DNA of 64,000 nucleotides from an uncultured Sanguibacteroides sp. (GCF_900543425.1 NZ_UQRQ01000009.1:1-64000), one strand, 5' to 3'. Positions 1-8,932 are shown, numbered from the stretch's first letter. The notes: generated by a model from the sequence alone, not told the origin. Program-made: numbers and translations.

Positions 1-230
1 AAAATAAAAATATTTATAAATAAATTAAGATGAAAAGGAATAGTTACCATTAAAATAGGAAAACTGAAAAATTCATAAACGCAATCAATAATCATTTCTT
101 ATTAAAATATAAATTGCATTCATAAATAAAGAACTCAACTTTTTATATACTCTTGGAATCTTTTTACCCGGTCATTTATTTATAATATAAGAGAGAAAAA
201 GATTTTACTGCCTTTTTCTAAGCAAAAAAA
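1..230. other. AT-rich intergenic, no gene seen
   Basis: No plausible coding frame or RNA gene is visible. The stretch is very AT-rich, and whatever lies to its left is outside the window. Only the terminator at 231-258 borders it. Confidence 0.6.
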
Positions 231-258
231 GGACTGCCTAAAACTTGTTAGACAGTCC
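231..258 (-). terminator. Rho-independent terminator of the RRM gene
   Basis: An 11-base inverted repeat (231-241 with 248-258, one G-T wobble, 6-base loop) lies 55 bases beyond the stop codon of the RRM gene. The A-run at 224-230 reads as a T-run on the minus strand just after the hairpin, which is the standard intrinsic terminator layout. Confidence 0.8.
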
Positions 259-313
259 ATTTACATTATTTTAAAATCAGACTCGGAAAGTTTTCTACTT
301 TCCGAAATACGGA

Positions 314-625
314 TTAATATCTCCTGTTCGAGTTATAACCGCCGCGATTGGAATTATATCCGCCACCGTTATTACTTCTTTCAACACGAGGTTTTGCAAC
401 GGCCACATTAATCACTTTACCGTCATATTCGGCCTGATTCAGTTCGTCGATAGCTTTTTGTCCTTCCGTATCGTCGCTCATTTCCACGAAACCGAAGCCT
501 CTTGAACGACCGGAATCGCGATCCATAATAACTTTTGCAGATGAAATGGTTCCGAATTCTGCGAATAATTGATTTAAATCGGCATCATTAACGCCATAGC
601 TTAAATTTGAAATGTAAATGTTCAT
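314..625 (-). CDS. RRM-domain RNA-binding protein
   Basis: This 103-residue protein is almost entirely one RNA recognition motif. The RNP2 strand (IYISNLSY) is at residues 3-10 and the RNP1 strand (SRGFGFVEM) near residues 41-49. A short glycine/asparagine/arginine-rich tail (GGGYNSNRGGYNSNRRY) follows. Such small glycine-rich RRM proteins are common in Bacteroidetes and cyanobacteria, bind single-stranded RNA, and are often linked to cold or general RNA metabolism. The gene is monocistronic, with its own terminator (231-258) and a -7 box at 758-765, giving an inferred leader of about 125 bases. The ATG at 625 is the only sensible start because RNP2 begins right after it. Family assignment is firm; the RNA targets are unknown. 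Confidence 0.93.
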   Translation of the reverse strand: MNIYISNLSYGVNDADLNQLFAEFGTISSAKVIMDRDSGRSRGFGFVEMSDDTEGQKAIDELNQAEYDGKVINVAVAKPRVERSNNGGGYNSNRGGYNSNRRY

Positions 626-757
626 AGTAAAATAAACTTTAAGATTAATAATAAATAAATGAGGATGAAAAAAAATTGAAAGGAAGTCTACTTAACAATA
701 ACATCTACTGCCGGGCAGGAATTCGAATACAAAAACTATTTCTTCTCAAATACGTGC

Positions 758-765
758 CAAAGGTA
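758..765 (-). promoter_or_regulatory. Bacteroidetes -7 box for the RRM gene
   Basis: On the minus strand the sequence reads TACCTTTG, a perfect match to TAnnTTTG. No clear -33 TTTG is visible. Transcription would start near 750, which implies a leader of about 125 bases. Confidence 0.5.
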
Positions 766-891
766 ATACAATAAATTAAACTAACGCTATAATTGCTATT
801 TTATTTCTATTTATTTTTCAATACTTTAGAAATATACTATCAGGTTATAGGCAGAAAAGTATCATAAATTCGTCTATCGTAATACCAATAT

Positions 892-2217
892 CTAAATCTT
901 TTTATTTTTCCACTTTCCTCTCTTTATATACCAGTAAGCCAGACTTCCCATGGACAGTAAGTACACATATTCCGTCGTCCAGCAGACAGCGATATTCGCC
1001 CGTAGATAGATAACGATGTAAACGACCGACGATATATAAAATACGAGAGAGAGCAGCTCCATATACAAAGCCGGACGCGTATTACCGGTACCCGAAACCA
1101 TATTGAAAAGGATATTGGCCGGGACACTGAACAGATACACGAATATCATCACGTAAAAAGAAGGAACCGCCGCTTCAATCAGGGAAGAATTATCCGTATA
1201 TATCCTCATGATCGGTGTCGGGAATAGAGCCATTAACAAGATCAGAGGAAGAATAAACATATAACAAAGTTTACTTACCTTCTTAAAAATTTCCATAACT
1301 CTACCCTGTTCTCCGGATCCCAGTAAATTACTGACCAACGAGGAAGCTGTCGTGGCAAAGGCACTGACAATAATAAAAAACAAAGCGGAAATATTGCGTA
1401 ATACATTCGTAATAGCCAAAGGACGTTCCCCCAAATGCTCGACGGCAATAAAAAATAAAAACCAGGTACTTAGAGAGATAAATGCCTGCATCATCGTCCA
1501 AACCGAGATATTAAGAATCCGGCCCAGCAATTTCTTTTCAACGTGCCGGAAATGAAACAGATTATATTTATTCCTATCAACTCTAAACCCCGTATAAATA
1601 ATAAAGAAAAGTAAAGAGACCAATTCGGCAATCACGGAAGCGATCGCAGCCCCTGCAATACCCAATGCCGGAAAACCGAATTTACCGAAGATCAGAACAT
1701 AATTCAGCATAATATTGGTCCCGACCATCACCAAAGAGTTAGCCGTAAGCGTGCGAGTGTCCGCTATCCCGATATAAAAAGCTCTAAAAATGAGTGCCGC
1801 AAACGAGAAAAAAAAGCCATAAACCCTCCAATTCAAATAACTAAGCGTAGCTTCATATACTTTTGGAGAATCGATAATGGCATCGAGCACCCGAGCCGAA
1901 AAAAGTCTGGAAAGCCCAAAAATCAGCGTCGCCCAAAATAGCTGAAATACCAAACCCTGATTAAAAATAGACCCGATCGAAGCATAATTACCCTCTCCGT
2001 TTCGACGTCCGATCAGGATCTGCACTCCCGTACTAAACCCGAACCCGAGCATAAAAATAGCCAAGTAATAAACTCCGGCCAAAGCGGAAGCCCCTAACTC
2101 GACCTCTCCGACACGACCTAAAAAAGCCGTATCCGTCATACCGATCAGGTGTTCCATTAAAACACTGATCAATATCGGACCCGCAATGTGCAGAATTTGC
2201 CGGTTGGAGAATCGCAT
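892..2217 (-). CDS. MATE family multidrug/cation exporter
   Basis: This is a 441-residue polytopic membrane protein of the MATE (multi antimicrobial extrusion) family, which exports drugs or organic cations in exchange for Na+ or H+. The hallmark N-terminal segment with DTAFLGRVGE (residues about 28-37), in the first membrane helix and loop, is clear. About twelve hydrophobic segments follow, arranged as two six-helix halves, and the length is normal. A TATCTTTG -7 box lies about 30 bases upstream (2248-2255), so the gene has its own promoter and is probably not co-transcribed with the sigma gene 138 bases upstream. The protein ends with a basic tail (KRGKWKNKK). The exported substrate cannot be told from sequence; the Bacteroidetes NorM-like or DinF-like branch is most likely. 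Confidence 0.9.
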   Translation of the reverse strand: MRFSNRQILHIAGPILISVLMEHLIGMTDTAFLGRVGEVELGASALAGVYYLAIFMLGFGFSTGVQILIGRRNGEGNYASIGSIFNQGLVFQLFWATLIFGLSRLFSARVLDAIIDSPKVYEATLSYLNWRVYGFFFSFAALIFRAFYIGIADTRTLTANSLVMVGTNIMLNYVLIFGKFGFPALGIAGAAIASVIAELVSLLFFIIYTGFRVDRNKYNLFHFRHVEKKLLGRILNISVWTMMQAFISLSTWFLFFIAVEHLGERPLAITNVLRNISALFFIIVSAFATTASSLVSNLLGSGEQGRVMEIFKKVSKLCYMFILPLILLMALFPTPIMRIYTDNSSLIEAAVPSFYVMIFVYLFSVPANILFNMVSGTGNTRPALYMELLSLVFYISSVVYIVIYLRANIAVCWTTEYVYLLSMGSLAYWYIKRGKWKNKKI

Positions 2218-2247
2218 AATTGGTCAAAATATTTTTAGATTGGTCGG

Positions 2248-2255
2248 CAAAGATA
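2248..2255 (-). promoter_or_regulatory. -7 box for the MATE gene
   Basis: The minus strand reads TATCTTTG, a perfect TAnnTTTG. The inferred start of transcription is near 2241, a short distance before the ATG at 2217. Confidence 0.55.
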
Positions 2256-2355
2256 ACCGAAAAATTAGATGTTTTCACTCATTTATCACGAAGAGATCAT
2301 TTCTACTTCAAAAGAAAATTTTTTCAATGAATTTTCAAAATAAAAAGGCATGATA

Positions 2356-2949
2356 TTAAAGTCCCGGAAAAAATAAAGAAGCATACGTGAAAATATCTCC
2401 TAAACGGATTCGAAGAAAAGATTTTGCCCGTTGTTTCTGAGTCTTAATCGTATTCAGGCTGATTTGTAAAGACTCGGCAATCTCCTTATCCGGCAACTCT
2501 TTAATATAAGACAAGGTAAAGATTTCTTTGCATTTTTCCGGTAATTCGTTAATGGCATCGAAAATTTCAGCCACGACTTCGGCCCGAATTTGCTGACAAA
2601 GGATATAATCTTCATCCGACTCAGGCGATTCTAATTTTTTATAATTCCGTTCTTGGATTTCCTTATCCCGAAGATAATTTAAACAACGGTTCTGTACGCT
2701 ATTGTATAAAAAGATCCGTATCGTTTTTAAGTTCGGAAACTTTACAATATCCGTTTTCCAAAAAGCCAAAAAAACATCTTGGACGATATCTTCTGCCTCA
2801 CAGGAATCTTTCACGATTTTCAAGGCAAAAAGACACAAGCGTTTATGAAAAAATTCAAACAAACACCGGAAAGAAGACGGTTCCCTATGGACTAATTCTT
2901 TTACAAATTCTTCGGATTGAATATTAACATCAGACATATTCCAGGTCAT
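2356..2949 (-). CDS. Orphan ECF sigma factor (sigma-70 family)
   Basis: This 197-residue protein has ECF sigma region 2 (AEDIVQDVFLAFWKTD, about residues 52-67; then NSVQNRCLNYLRD) and a C-terminal region 4 helix-turn-helix (LPDKEIAESLQISLNTIKTQKQRAKSFL). ECF factors direct RNA polymerase to a few promoters and are usually held by an anti-sigma factor. Unlike the sigma genes in loci B, C and D, this one has no FecR/anti-sigma or susC next to it; its neighbours are a sugar symporter upstream and a MATE exporter downstream. The C-terminus (FTYASLFFPGL) is hydrophobic, as in other sigma factors of this Bacteroidetes expansion. The ATG at 2949 is used here; an in-frame ATG at 2937 is also possible. 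Its partner and targets are unknown. Confidence 0.9.
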   Translation of the reverse strand: MTWNMSDVNIQSEEFVKELVHREPSSFRCLFEFFHKRLCLFALKIVKDSCEAEDIVQDVFLAFWKTDIVKFPNLKTIRIFLYNSVQNRCLNYLRDKEIQERNYKKLESPESDEDYILCQQIRAEVVAEIFDAINELPEKCKEIFTLSYIKELPDKEIAESLQISLNTIKTQKQRAKSFLRIRLGDIFTYASLFFPGL

Positions 2950-3105
2950 TATCTTTCCTTACGCACAACTATTGCTCACAAATATATTTATAATATATTA
3001 TTTTTACAAAGAAGTACAAATAATAAACAAACATTTGAACACTTAAACAGACTTATCCTCCATTAGCGGATCAGAGATCAAATCATGCGATTACGGCAAC
3101 AGGAA

Positions 3106-4731
3106 TCACCAAAATACGGTATAGATAACCGCCAGTAAAATAAAAATCACGTAAGCGGCAACATTAAACGTCTTGTCTGTTTTAAACATATCCGCCGTAA
3201 GGACTATCGCCTTCGGATCATCGTCATCTTTATTCGTACTCAAACTCACCATGCCGATCGTTACCATGGTGATCAAAAAAGTATACAACATTTGATCCAT
3301 AAAAGGCATCTCTATAGGCAAAAATTTCAGCAGCAAAGCTACTGGAATAGAGACCAAGGCTCCCCATATCGCCCCTTTGTTCGTCGTTTTTTTCCAAAAC
3401 AACCCCATCATGAATACAGCCAATATTCCGGGACTCACCAAACCGGTGTATTCCTGTATGTAAATAAACATCTGGTCGAAGCTGGCCATAGCCGGAGCCA
3501 CACATCCCGCAACGACCAAAGCGATTGCGGCTGTCAGACGCCCCACGTTCACCAGTTTCCGGGAAGAAGCATCCCGGTTTACATATTGCCGATAAATATC
3601 CATCGTGAATATAGTCGAGGTCGAGTTAAGCATAGAAGCCAACGAAGAGACGATGGCTGCCGCCAGAGCCGCCAATACCAATCCCTTTAATCCCGTCGGA
3701 ATAAAAGTACTGATCAGCCACGGATATGCCTTATCGTTTCCCCCCGTCATTTCAAACATCCCCCGTACGGCCGGATCGGTAGATTCCGTGTACATCACGA
3801 AAGCGACAATTCCCGGAATCACCACGATCAACGGAACTATCAGTTTCAAAAAAGCTGCAAAGGCTATTCCCTTCTGGGACTCTTCCAAAGATTTAGCCGC
3901 CAGCGTACGTTGGATAATATATTGGTTAAAGCCCCAGTAATAAAGATTGGCCACCCATAATCCTCCTATTAACACGGCAATACCCGGCAAATTCATGAAT
4001 TGGGGATTATCTTTCGATATAATCATATGGAATTTACTTTCCGCTACCTCCATAACATGGTTAAGCCCGTCAATGACGCCACCCCCGGGTAACACATTAT
4101 CCAAAGCGATGATAGTTGTTATAACTCCCCCGACAATCAACAACGCAACCTGGATCACATCCGTCCAAGCTACAGCCGACAAACCTCCGTATATAGAATA
4201 GGCGGCCGCAACCACAGCCAAACCGACAATCGCCGGAATAAAAAGATCGCCGGTTCCGGTTCCGATGATCGTATCAATGGCCTTTGCTCCTAAAAACAAA
4301 ACAGAAGTCAAATTCACGAACACAAATAACGCAATCCAAAAAACAGCCAGTATGGTTCTTAAATGGGTAGAAAAACGTTTCTCCACGAATTCCGGGATCG
4401 TATATATCCCCTGTTTAATGAACACCGGCAAAAAATACTTTCCAACAATAATCAATGTCAGTGCAGCCATAAATTCATAGGAAGCAATAGCTATTCCGAC
4501 GGCAAAACCGGAACCCGACATCCCGATAAATTGTTCCGCAGATATATTGGCCGCTATCAATGAAGCACCTATCGCCCACCATGGCAAGGATTTACTGGCA
4601 AGAAAATAATCCTCCGTCGTCTTTTCGGTTCCCTTTTTCGTTCGGGAAACCCATAAACCGACGGCAACGATCATCACGGCATAGACGCCAAAAACCAAAT
4701 AATCCCAGAATTCGAAACTCGCATTAAACAT
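3106..4731 (-). CDS. Sodium/sugar symporter (SSS family, SGLT-like)
   Basis: This is a sodium:solute symporter of about 541 residues with some 14 membrane segments, close to the Vibrio SglT galactose transporter type. It has the early FWDYLVFGVYA helix, a long EDYFLASKSLPWWAIGASLIAANISAEQFIG segment that forms TM1-2 of the LeuT-fold core, and YYWGFNQYIIQRTLAAKS mid-protein. The gene begins 23 bases after the galK stop in the same direction, so import of galactose or a related sugar is likely (inference from the operon). Translation could be drawn from a TTG at 4758, but that overlaps the galK stop. The ATG at 4731 has an AGGAG ribosome binding site and is preferred. The protein sits in the inner membrane. 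Confidence 0.9.
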   Translation of the reverse strand: MFNASFEFWDYLVFGVYAVMIVAVGLWVSRTKKGTEKTTEDYFLASKSLPWWAIGASLIAANISAEQFIGMSGSGFAVGIAIASYEFMAALTLIIVGKYFLPVFIKQGIYTIPEFVEKRFSTHLRTILAVFWIALFVFVNLTSVLFLGAKAIDTIIGTGTGDLFIPAIVGLAVVAAAYSIYGGLSAVAWTDVIQVALLIVGGVITTIIALDNVLPGGGVIDGLNHVMEVAESKFHMIISKDNPQFMNLPGIAVLIGGLWVANLYYWGFNQYIIQRTLAAKSLEESQKGIAFAAFLKLIVPLIVVIPGIVAFVMYTESTDPAVRGMFEMTGGNDKAYPWLISTFIPTGLKGLVLAALAAAIVSSLASMLNSTSTIFTMDIYRQYVNRDASSRKLVNVGRLTAAIALVVAGCVAPAMASFDQMFIYIQEYTGLVSPGILAVFMMGLFWKKTTNKGAIWGALVSIPVALLLKFLPIEMPFMDQMLYTFLITMVTIGMVSLSTNKDDDDPKAIVLTADMFKTDKTFNVAAYVIFILLAVIYTVFW

Positions 4732-4754
4732 GACTCCTGTTTTTAATTTGATAA

Positions 4755-5909
4755 TCAATACAGTTGATAAGCACCCTCTCCTATATCCACTATATAAAAT
4801 TCCGGTTCCAAACCGATTTTATTTTTATAAATTACGGACAATCGTTCGACAAAAGAGGCGACAGCCTCCGTACTAACCAAGTTAACCGTGCAACCGCCGA
4901 AACCACCTCCGGTCATCCGTGCCCCCAGCACCCCCTCCAATTTCTGTCCCTCTTCGGCCATCGTATCCAACTCTTTACCGGTCACTTCATAATCCTCCTT
5001 TAACGAGCGATGAGAGGCATTCATCAATCGGCCGAAATAAGGCAAATTTCCCTCCTTTAAAGCTCTGATCGCTTCATTTACCCGTTCGTTTTCAGTCACC
5101 GCATGACGAGCCCTCCGACGTACTTTTTCATTTTTTATAAGATCGGCATATTTTTCAAACTCCTCCCGGTTTAACTCGCATAAATGATGAATCGGTAATT
5201 TTTGTTTTAAACAATTCAACGCCTCCTCACTCTCTTGCCGCCGTTCGTTATATTTTGAATCCACCAGACCGTGTTTCTTGTTCGTGTTAGCTATGACCAA
5301 CTTATATCCGTCCATATGCAAGGGAACCCACTCGTAATCCAATGTAGCACAGTCCAACGCAATAGCATAATCCTGTTTCCCCATTCCGGACGCAAATTGA
5401 TCCATGATACCGCAATTCATGCCTACAAAAATATTCTCCGCCCGTTGCGACATCTTTACCAACGCTACCCGGTCCAATCCGGCCTTCAATCGGTCATTCA
5501 GCATGATAGCCGTAACGACTTCAATGGATGCCGAAGAAGAGAGTCCTGCTCCACCGGGGATATCACCGTAATACAACAGATCGTATCCCCATACATCATA
5601 CTCCTTATCGGTAAACTCCTTCATCACCCCCAGCGGATACCGTACCCACTCTTCCGGTTTGTTTGCATACGCATCTACTCCCAGTACTGCCCTGTATTCC
5701 TGATTCAAACTGATAAACTCCGTCTGATGATCCTCGCGTTTAGCTATTAAAAGATAAGTGCCAAAACTCAATGCACAAGGAAAAACACGACCACCGTTAT
5801 AATCGATATGCTCCCCGATTAAATTCACCCGTCCCGGTGCAAAATAAGCATGTTCCGGTTTTTGACCGTAGATCTCTTCAAATTTCCTATTCAATGAATC
5901 GACATCCAT
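4755..5909 (-). CDS. galK: Galactokinase
   Basis: Galactokinase phosphorylates galactose to galactose-1-phosphate with ATP, the first committed step of the Leloir pathway. The 384-residue length is standard. The GHMP kinase signature motifs are all visible: the galactose-binding motif GRVNLIGEHIDYN at residues 26-38, the ATP-binding loop GGAGLSSSAS in the first third, and the C-terminal motif ARMTGGGFGGCTVNL. A catalytic aspartate is expected in the NCGIMDQFASG segment. The gene is first in an operon with the symporter and has its own -7 box (5938-5945). galM is divergent nearby. No galT or galE is in the window. Confidence 0.97.
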   Translation of the reverse strand: MDVDSLNRKFEEIYGQKPEHAYFAPGRVNLIGEHIDYNGGRVFPCALSFGTYLLIAKREDHQTEFISLNQEYRAVLGVDAYANKPEEWVRYPLGVMKEFTDKEYDVWGYDLLYYGDIPGGAGLSSSASIEVVTAIMLNDRLKAGLDRVALVKMSQRAENIFVGMNCGIMDQFASGMGKQDYAIALDCATLDYEWVPLHMDGYKLVIANTNKKHGLVDSKYNERRQESEEALNCLKQKLPIHHLCELNREEFEKYADLIKNEKVRRRARHAVTENERVNEAIRALKEGNLPYFGRLMNASHRSLKEDYEVTGKELDTMAEEGQKLEGVLGARMTGGGFGGCTVNLVSTEAVASFVERLSVIYKNKIGLEPEFYIVDIGEGAYQLY

Positions 5910-5937
5910 AGCAAGTATTTTAAAAGTTGCAGCCTAA

Positions 5938-5945
5938 CAAAGATA
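5938..5945 (-). promoter_or_regulatory. -7 box for the galK-symporter operon
   Basis: The minus strand reads TATCTTTG, matching TAnnTTTG exactly. The inferred transcript start is near 5931, about 20 bases before the galK ATG. No galactose-responsive operator could be identified. Confidence 0.6.
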
Positions 5946-6074
5946 GACTATTTTTCAGATCCTAATTCATTTTTATTAACAATCTAAGAAATAAATCTCT
6001 TATTATTCCGCAAAAACAACGGTTCAATAAATATGTCTAATTTTGCGTTCCGCATCGACAGGGCTATCCGATAC

Positions 6075-6449
6075 TCAATCGTTTCCAATAGGATCGATAC
6101 CGATATTCTCTATCATCAGTACAATCGCCTTGTTCTTTGCTATCGGCCGATGCATAATTCCCTTGGGCACACATACCCCCTCAAACCGTCCCAGCTCAAA
6201 ATTACCCTTCTCCGTTTCCAGGACAATGCTACCGTCAATGACAAAAAACAACTCATCATCGTGATCATGCTTATGCATATGGAATTCCCCCTCAAAGATA
6301 CCCAATCTAAATACGGAAGAATTTACATTACATAAAGATTGGTTAAACCATTTGTCGGTACAACTCTTCACGATCTCCGGGACATTAATCTTTTCCAGGT
6401 AATTGTACTTAATGTCCATCTGCATTTTATAATCCATTTTCTGATCCAT
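6075..6449 (-). CDS. Small cupin-domain protein
   Basis: This is a single-domain cupin of 124 residues. Motif 1 is GEFHMHKHDHDDELFFVIDG (about residues 54-73), with the HxHxxxxE-type metal-ligand pattern. Motif 2 is GVCVPKGIMHRP near residues 90-101 with the third histidine. Such proteins bind a metal ion in a beta-barrel and may be enzymes, sugar or ligand sensors, or storage proteins. It lies between galK and galM, divergent from galM and upstream of galK on the same strand, so a role in sugar metabolism is suggested by place only. Several in-frame ATG codons (residues 1, 5, 9 and 11) leave the exact start open. It is much shorter than mannose-6-phosphate isomerases. Function unknown. Confidence 0.8.
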   Translation of the reverse strand: MDQKMDYKMQMDIKYNYLEKINVPEIVKSCTDKWFNQSLCNVNSSVFRLGIFEGEFHMHKHDHDDELFFVIDGSIVLETEKGNFELGRFEGVCVPKGIMHRPIAKNKAIVLMIENIGIDPIGND

Positions 6450-6487
6450 ACGACTACTTTTTATTTATAACACGAAAGATATTAAAA

Positions 6488-7558
6488 ATGTCCATTCATA
6501 ACAACAAAAAACTATTTTCTTTAATTTTACCACAACAAAACAAAACGGCTATGCAAATCAGAGAATATATTTTAAAGAACGAAAGTCTGGAGGTTCATAT
6601 CTGCAATTACGGTGGAATCATTAAAAATATATATACCCGTGACTGTGACTGGAAGCCGGTTGATATCGTATTGGGATTTGACGATCCGGAACAATACCGG
6701 TCTCCCGGATACCTGAATGCTTACCCTTGCCTTGGAGCTACAATCGGCCGTTACGCGAATCGGATCCACAGAGGAGAAATCGCATTAAACGGACAAAATT
6801 TTTCTTTGGAAAAAAACGATCATGGAAATTGCCTGCATAGCGGATCAACGGGTTTCGACCGTCAGTATTGGGAGGGAGAACAAATTGACGACCATCACTT
6901 AATTCTACGTTATACCAGTAACGACGGAGAAGGAGGTTTTCCCGGTAAATTGGAGGTCACCGTTCAGTATATACTGGTCAACAACACGTTGAAAATAACG
7001 TATGATGCCACGACCGACCGGGACACGTTTGTAAATATCACCCACCATCCCTATTTCAACCTGAATCCGGAGCAGGAAACCATTGCGGGACTGGAACTTC
7101 AATTATACTCCAATCGCTTACTGGAGACCAACCCGGAACTCATCCCTACGGGAAATATTCTAACCGCAGATACAGATCACACGTTTCATTTTCCGAAACG
7201 CCTCTCGGGGATTATTGAAAAAAGCGGTTTAGACGATTGTTATCTATTTCCCGATTTAGGTTCTATCCAACTGATGGCGGAACTCAGCTCTCCCCAGACA
7301 GGTATCTTACTTACTATTCTTTCGGATTATCCGGGTTTACAGGTATACACGGGCAAATTTCTGCAAGTCGAAAATGGTAAACAAGGTAAACATTACGGAC
7401 CGTTTTCCGGTATTGCTTTGGAAGCCCAAATGTTCCCGGACAGTCCGCACCACCCCTCTTTCCCCTCTACTCTTTTACGACCGGGAGAAAAATACCATCA
7501 CACGACTATTTATTCCTTAAATTGTTTCAGCAAGGAAGAAACCGATGATATTTGGTAA
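6488..7558 (+). CDS. galM: Aldose 1-epimerase (galactose mutarotase)
   Basis: It interconverts alpha and beta anomers of galactose (and other aldoses) so that galactokinase can use them. The protein shows the NYGGIIKNIY strand, the GATIGRYANRI loop, the HSGSTGFDRQYWE segment, the catalytic histidine in ITHHPYFNL and the catalytic glutamate in SGIALEAQMFPDSPHHP. This is a cytoplasmic type with no signal peptide. The first 21 residues are lysine/asparagine-rich and encoded by AT-rich DNA, so the true start may be the ATG at 6551 (335 residues). It is divergent from the cupin gene and close to galK, forming one galactose module. Transcription ends at a strong hairpin immediately after the stop codon. 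Confidence 0.93.
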   Translation: MSIHNNKKLFSLILPQQNKTAMQIREYILKNESLEVHICNYGGIIKNIYTRDCDWKPVDIVLGFDDPEQYRSPGYLNAYPCLGATIGRYANRIHRGEIALNGQNFSLEKNDHGNCLHSGSTGFDRQYWEGEQIDDHHLILRYTSNDGEGGFPGKLEVTVQYILVNNTLKITYDATTDRDTFVNITHHPYFNLNPEQETIAGLELQLYSNRLLETNPELIPTGNILTADTDHTFHFPKRLSGIIEKSGLDDCYLFPDLGSIQLMAELSSPQTGILLTILSDYPGLQVYTGKFLQVENGKQGKHYGPFSGIALEAQMFPDSPHHPSFPSTLLRPGEKYHHTTIYSLNCFSKEETDDIW

Positions 7559-7580
7559 AAACGGGGAGTTTTCCCCGTTT
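7559..7580. terminator. Bidirectional terminator between galM and the hydrolase
   Basis: A perfect 9-bp stem (7559-7567 with 7572-7580, GC-rich centre CGGGG/CCCCG, 4-base loop) with A and T flanks begins one base after the galM stop. It lies five bases before the stop of the convergent hydrolase gene, so it can serve both. Confidence 0.85.
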
Positions 7581-7585
7581 TCGAT

Positions 7586-8668
7586 TCAATTAAACCGATA
7601 AGCAGCCTTTCTCATCTCCGTATGAGACTTAAAAGGGTGTTCCGGTTTTAAATATTTCGCCAAAAACTGGTATATCGAATACCGAATTTCAGTAGATTGT
7701 TTCGTATCGATACGATCAAAAGAGTGTCCGCCGGGAATCTCTTCGAATATTCGATACTCGAATTTCTTTCCCTCGGCTTTCAGAGCCCGGATCATATGTT
7801 CCACTTCCAGCACACTCACATCGTCGTCGTTTGTATTCGTGTGAATCAACAAAGGTGTTTTTAATTTTTCGGCATGCCATACGGGAGAACGACGCTTGTA
7901 TTCCTCCAAATTTTCTTTGGCCGTTTTTCCGATATGGTTCTTATCGGAAAAGATTTTTCGGTAGCTATCACTGGCATACCCCATCCTCATGACAATATCA
8001 GAGACCGGAACCCCTGCAAATCCACACACGTAAGCATCCGGATGCTGAAACAGATTCATCAGAGTAATCATCCCTCCGTGACTCCAACCGATTATCCCGA
8101 TCCGGTTTTTATCCACGAAACTGTAATTCTCAATCATATGATTCCGGCTTTCGTACACATCTTCATTCTCTAATCCGCCGTAATCGATATTATCGTAGGT
8201 CTGTTTCCCATACCCGGTACTTCCCCTGTATTCGGCAGCAACCACAATATATCCCTGCGCCATTAATTCCCGTATGATATGGGCATAATAGGTCGAAAAA
8301 TCCGAATGTACGCCACTATGGGCAAAAACGATTAAAGGATATTTTTTATCCGTATTTATCGTTTTGGGTATAAACACATAAGCCCAAAATTTCAACGGAT
8401 TTTTAGCTCCCATCTCAGTCGGATTCCGTACGTTTGCACGGGGAGGACCACACACGAAGACCTTATCGATATAGGCTACATCCCCCACCTTGTTATACCA
8501 CAGAACATCATCCATTTTTTTCATCAACTTATCGTTTTCGTGACGCAGGTTCCCGTTCTCCGTCCTCAACGCCTTCAACTCTTGCCGAAGCTCATCTTTT
8601 TCCTGAGCGTACAAAGTACACCCCACGAGGCACAATAATGCCCCCGTTACATACCTCATTATTTTCAT
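7586..8668 (-). CDS. Exported alpha/beta hydrolase, prolyl-oligopeptidase-like (S9 catalytic domain)
   Basis: The protein has an N-terminal signal sequence (MRYVTGALLCLVGCTLYAQ, with a possible lipobox LVGC), then a short coiled coil (KDELRQELKALRTENGNLRHEN). About 270 residues of alpha/beta-hydrolase fold follow. The nucleophile elbow GWSHGG, the acid in TNTNDDDVSVLE and the histidine in GGHSFDR form the expected Ser-Asp-His triad. It resembles the C-terminal catalytic part of dipeptidyl peptidase IV/acylaminoacyl peptidases, but the beta-propeller is replaced by the coiled coil. Substrate entry is therefore open, and it may be an esterase instead. A TTG (8701) and ATGs (8692, 8677) lie further upstream, but the -7 box at 8699-8706 puts the transcript start near 8692, favouring the ATG at 8668. 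It ends convergent to galM. Confidence 0.82.
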   Translation of the reverse strand: MKIMRYVTGALLCLVGCTLYAQEKDELRQELKALRTENGNLRHENDKLMKKMDDVLWYNKVGDVAYIDKVFVCGPPRANVRNPTEMGAKNPLKFWAYVFIPKTINTDKKYPLIVFAHSGVHSDFSTYYAHIIRELMAQGYIVVAAEYRGSTGYGKQTYDNIDYGGLENEDVYESRNHMIENYSFVDKNRIGIIGWSHGGMITLMNLFQHPDAYVCGFAGVPVSDIVMRMGYASDSYRKIFSDKNHIGKTAKENLEEYKRRSPVWHAEKLKTPLLIHTNTNDDDVSVLEVEHMIRALKAEGKKFEYRIFEEIPGGHSFDRIDTKQSTEIRYSIYQFLAKYLKPEHPFKSHTEMRKAAYRFN

Positions 8669-8698
8669 AATCCACATCGTTAAGTTAAACATTGAAAA

Positions 8699-8706
8699 CA
8701 AAGATA
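8699..8706 (-). promoter_or_regulatory. -7 box for the S9-like hydrolase
   Basis: The minus strand reads TATCTTTG, a perfect -7 consensus. Its position rules out the longest possible open frame as the translated product and so decides the start of the hydrolase. Confidence 0.55.
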
Positions 8707-8905
8707 TAAAATTAAACTAATATCGTACAAAAATGTTCCTCTACACTCTAAGCAGAATCGCTAACATAAAACAAGAAGTCCACCTTTAACTTCCCAAAAT
8801 CCCCGATCTGTTCCGGCGTCGAAGAGGTCCGTGAGGCAACTAAAATGTAGAGCAGTATATCGATATAACGCAAAGCCCATCGAGTTCATTACCCAGCAAC
8901 AAATT
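8707..8905. other. Intergenic spacer
   Basis: The rest of the gap between the hydrolase promoter and the locus A terminator. A 71-codon minus-strand open frame crosses the terminator hairpin here and has no family features, so it is not called. No RNA gene is seen. Confidence 0.5.
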
Positions 8906-8932
8906 ACGGGTAGGATTTTTCGTCCTACCCGT
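8906..8932 (-). terminator. Terminator of SusCD locus A
   Basis: A perfect 10-bp inverted repeat ACGGGTAGGA / TCCTACCCGT with a 7-base loop sits about 80 bases after the last gene of locus A. The T-tract on the minus strand is weak. The stem closely matches the one ending locus B (17946-17972). Confidence 0.7.
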
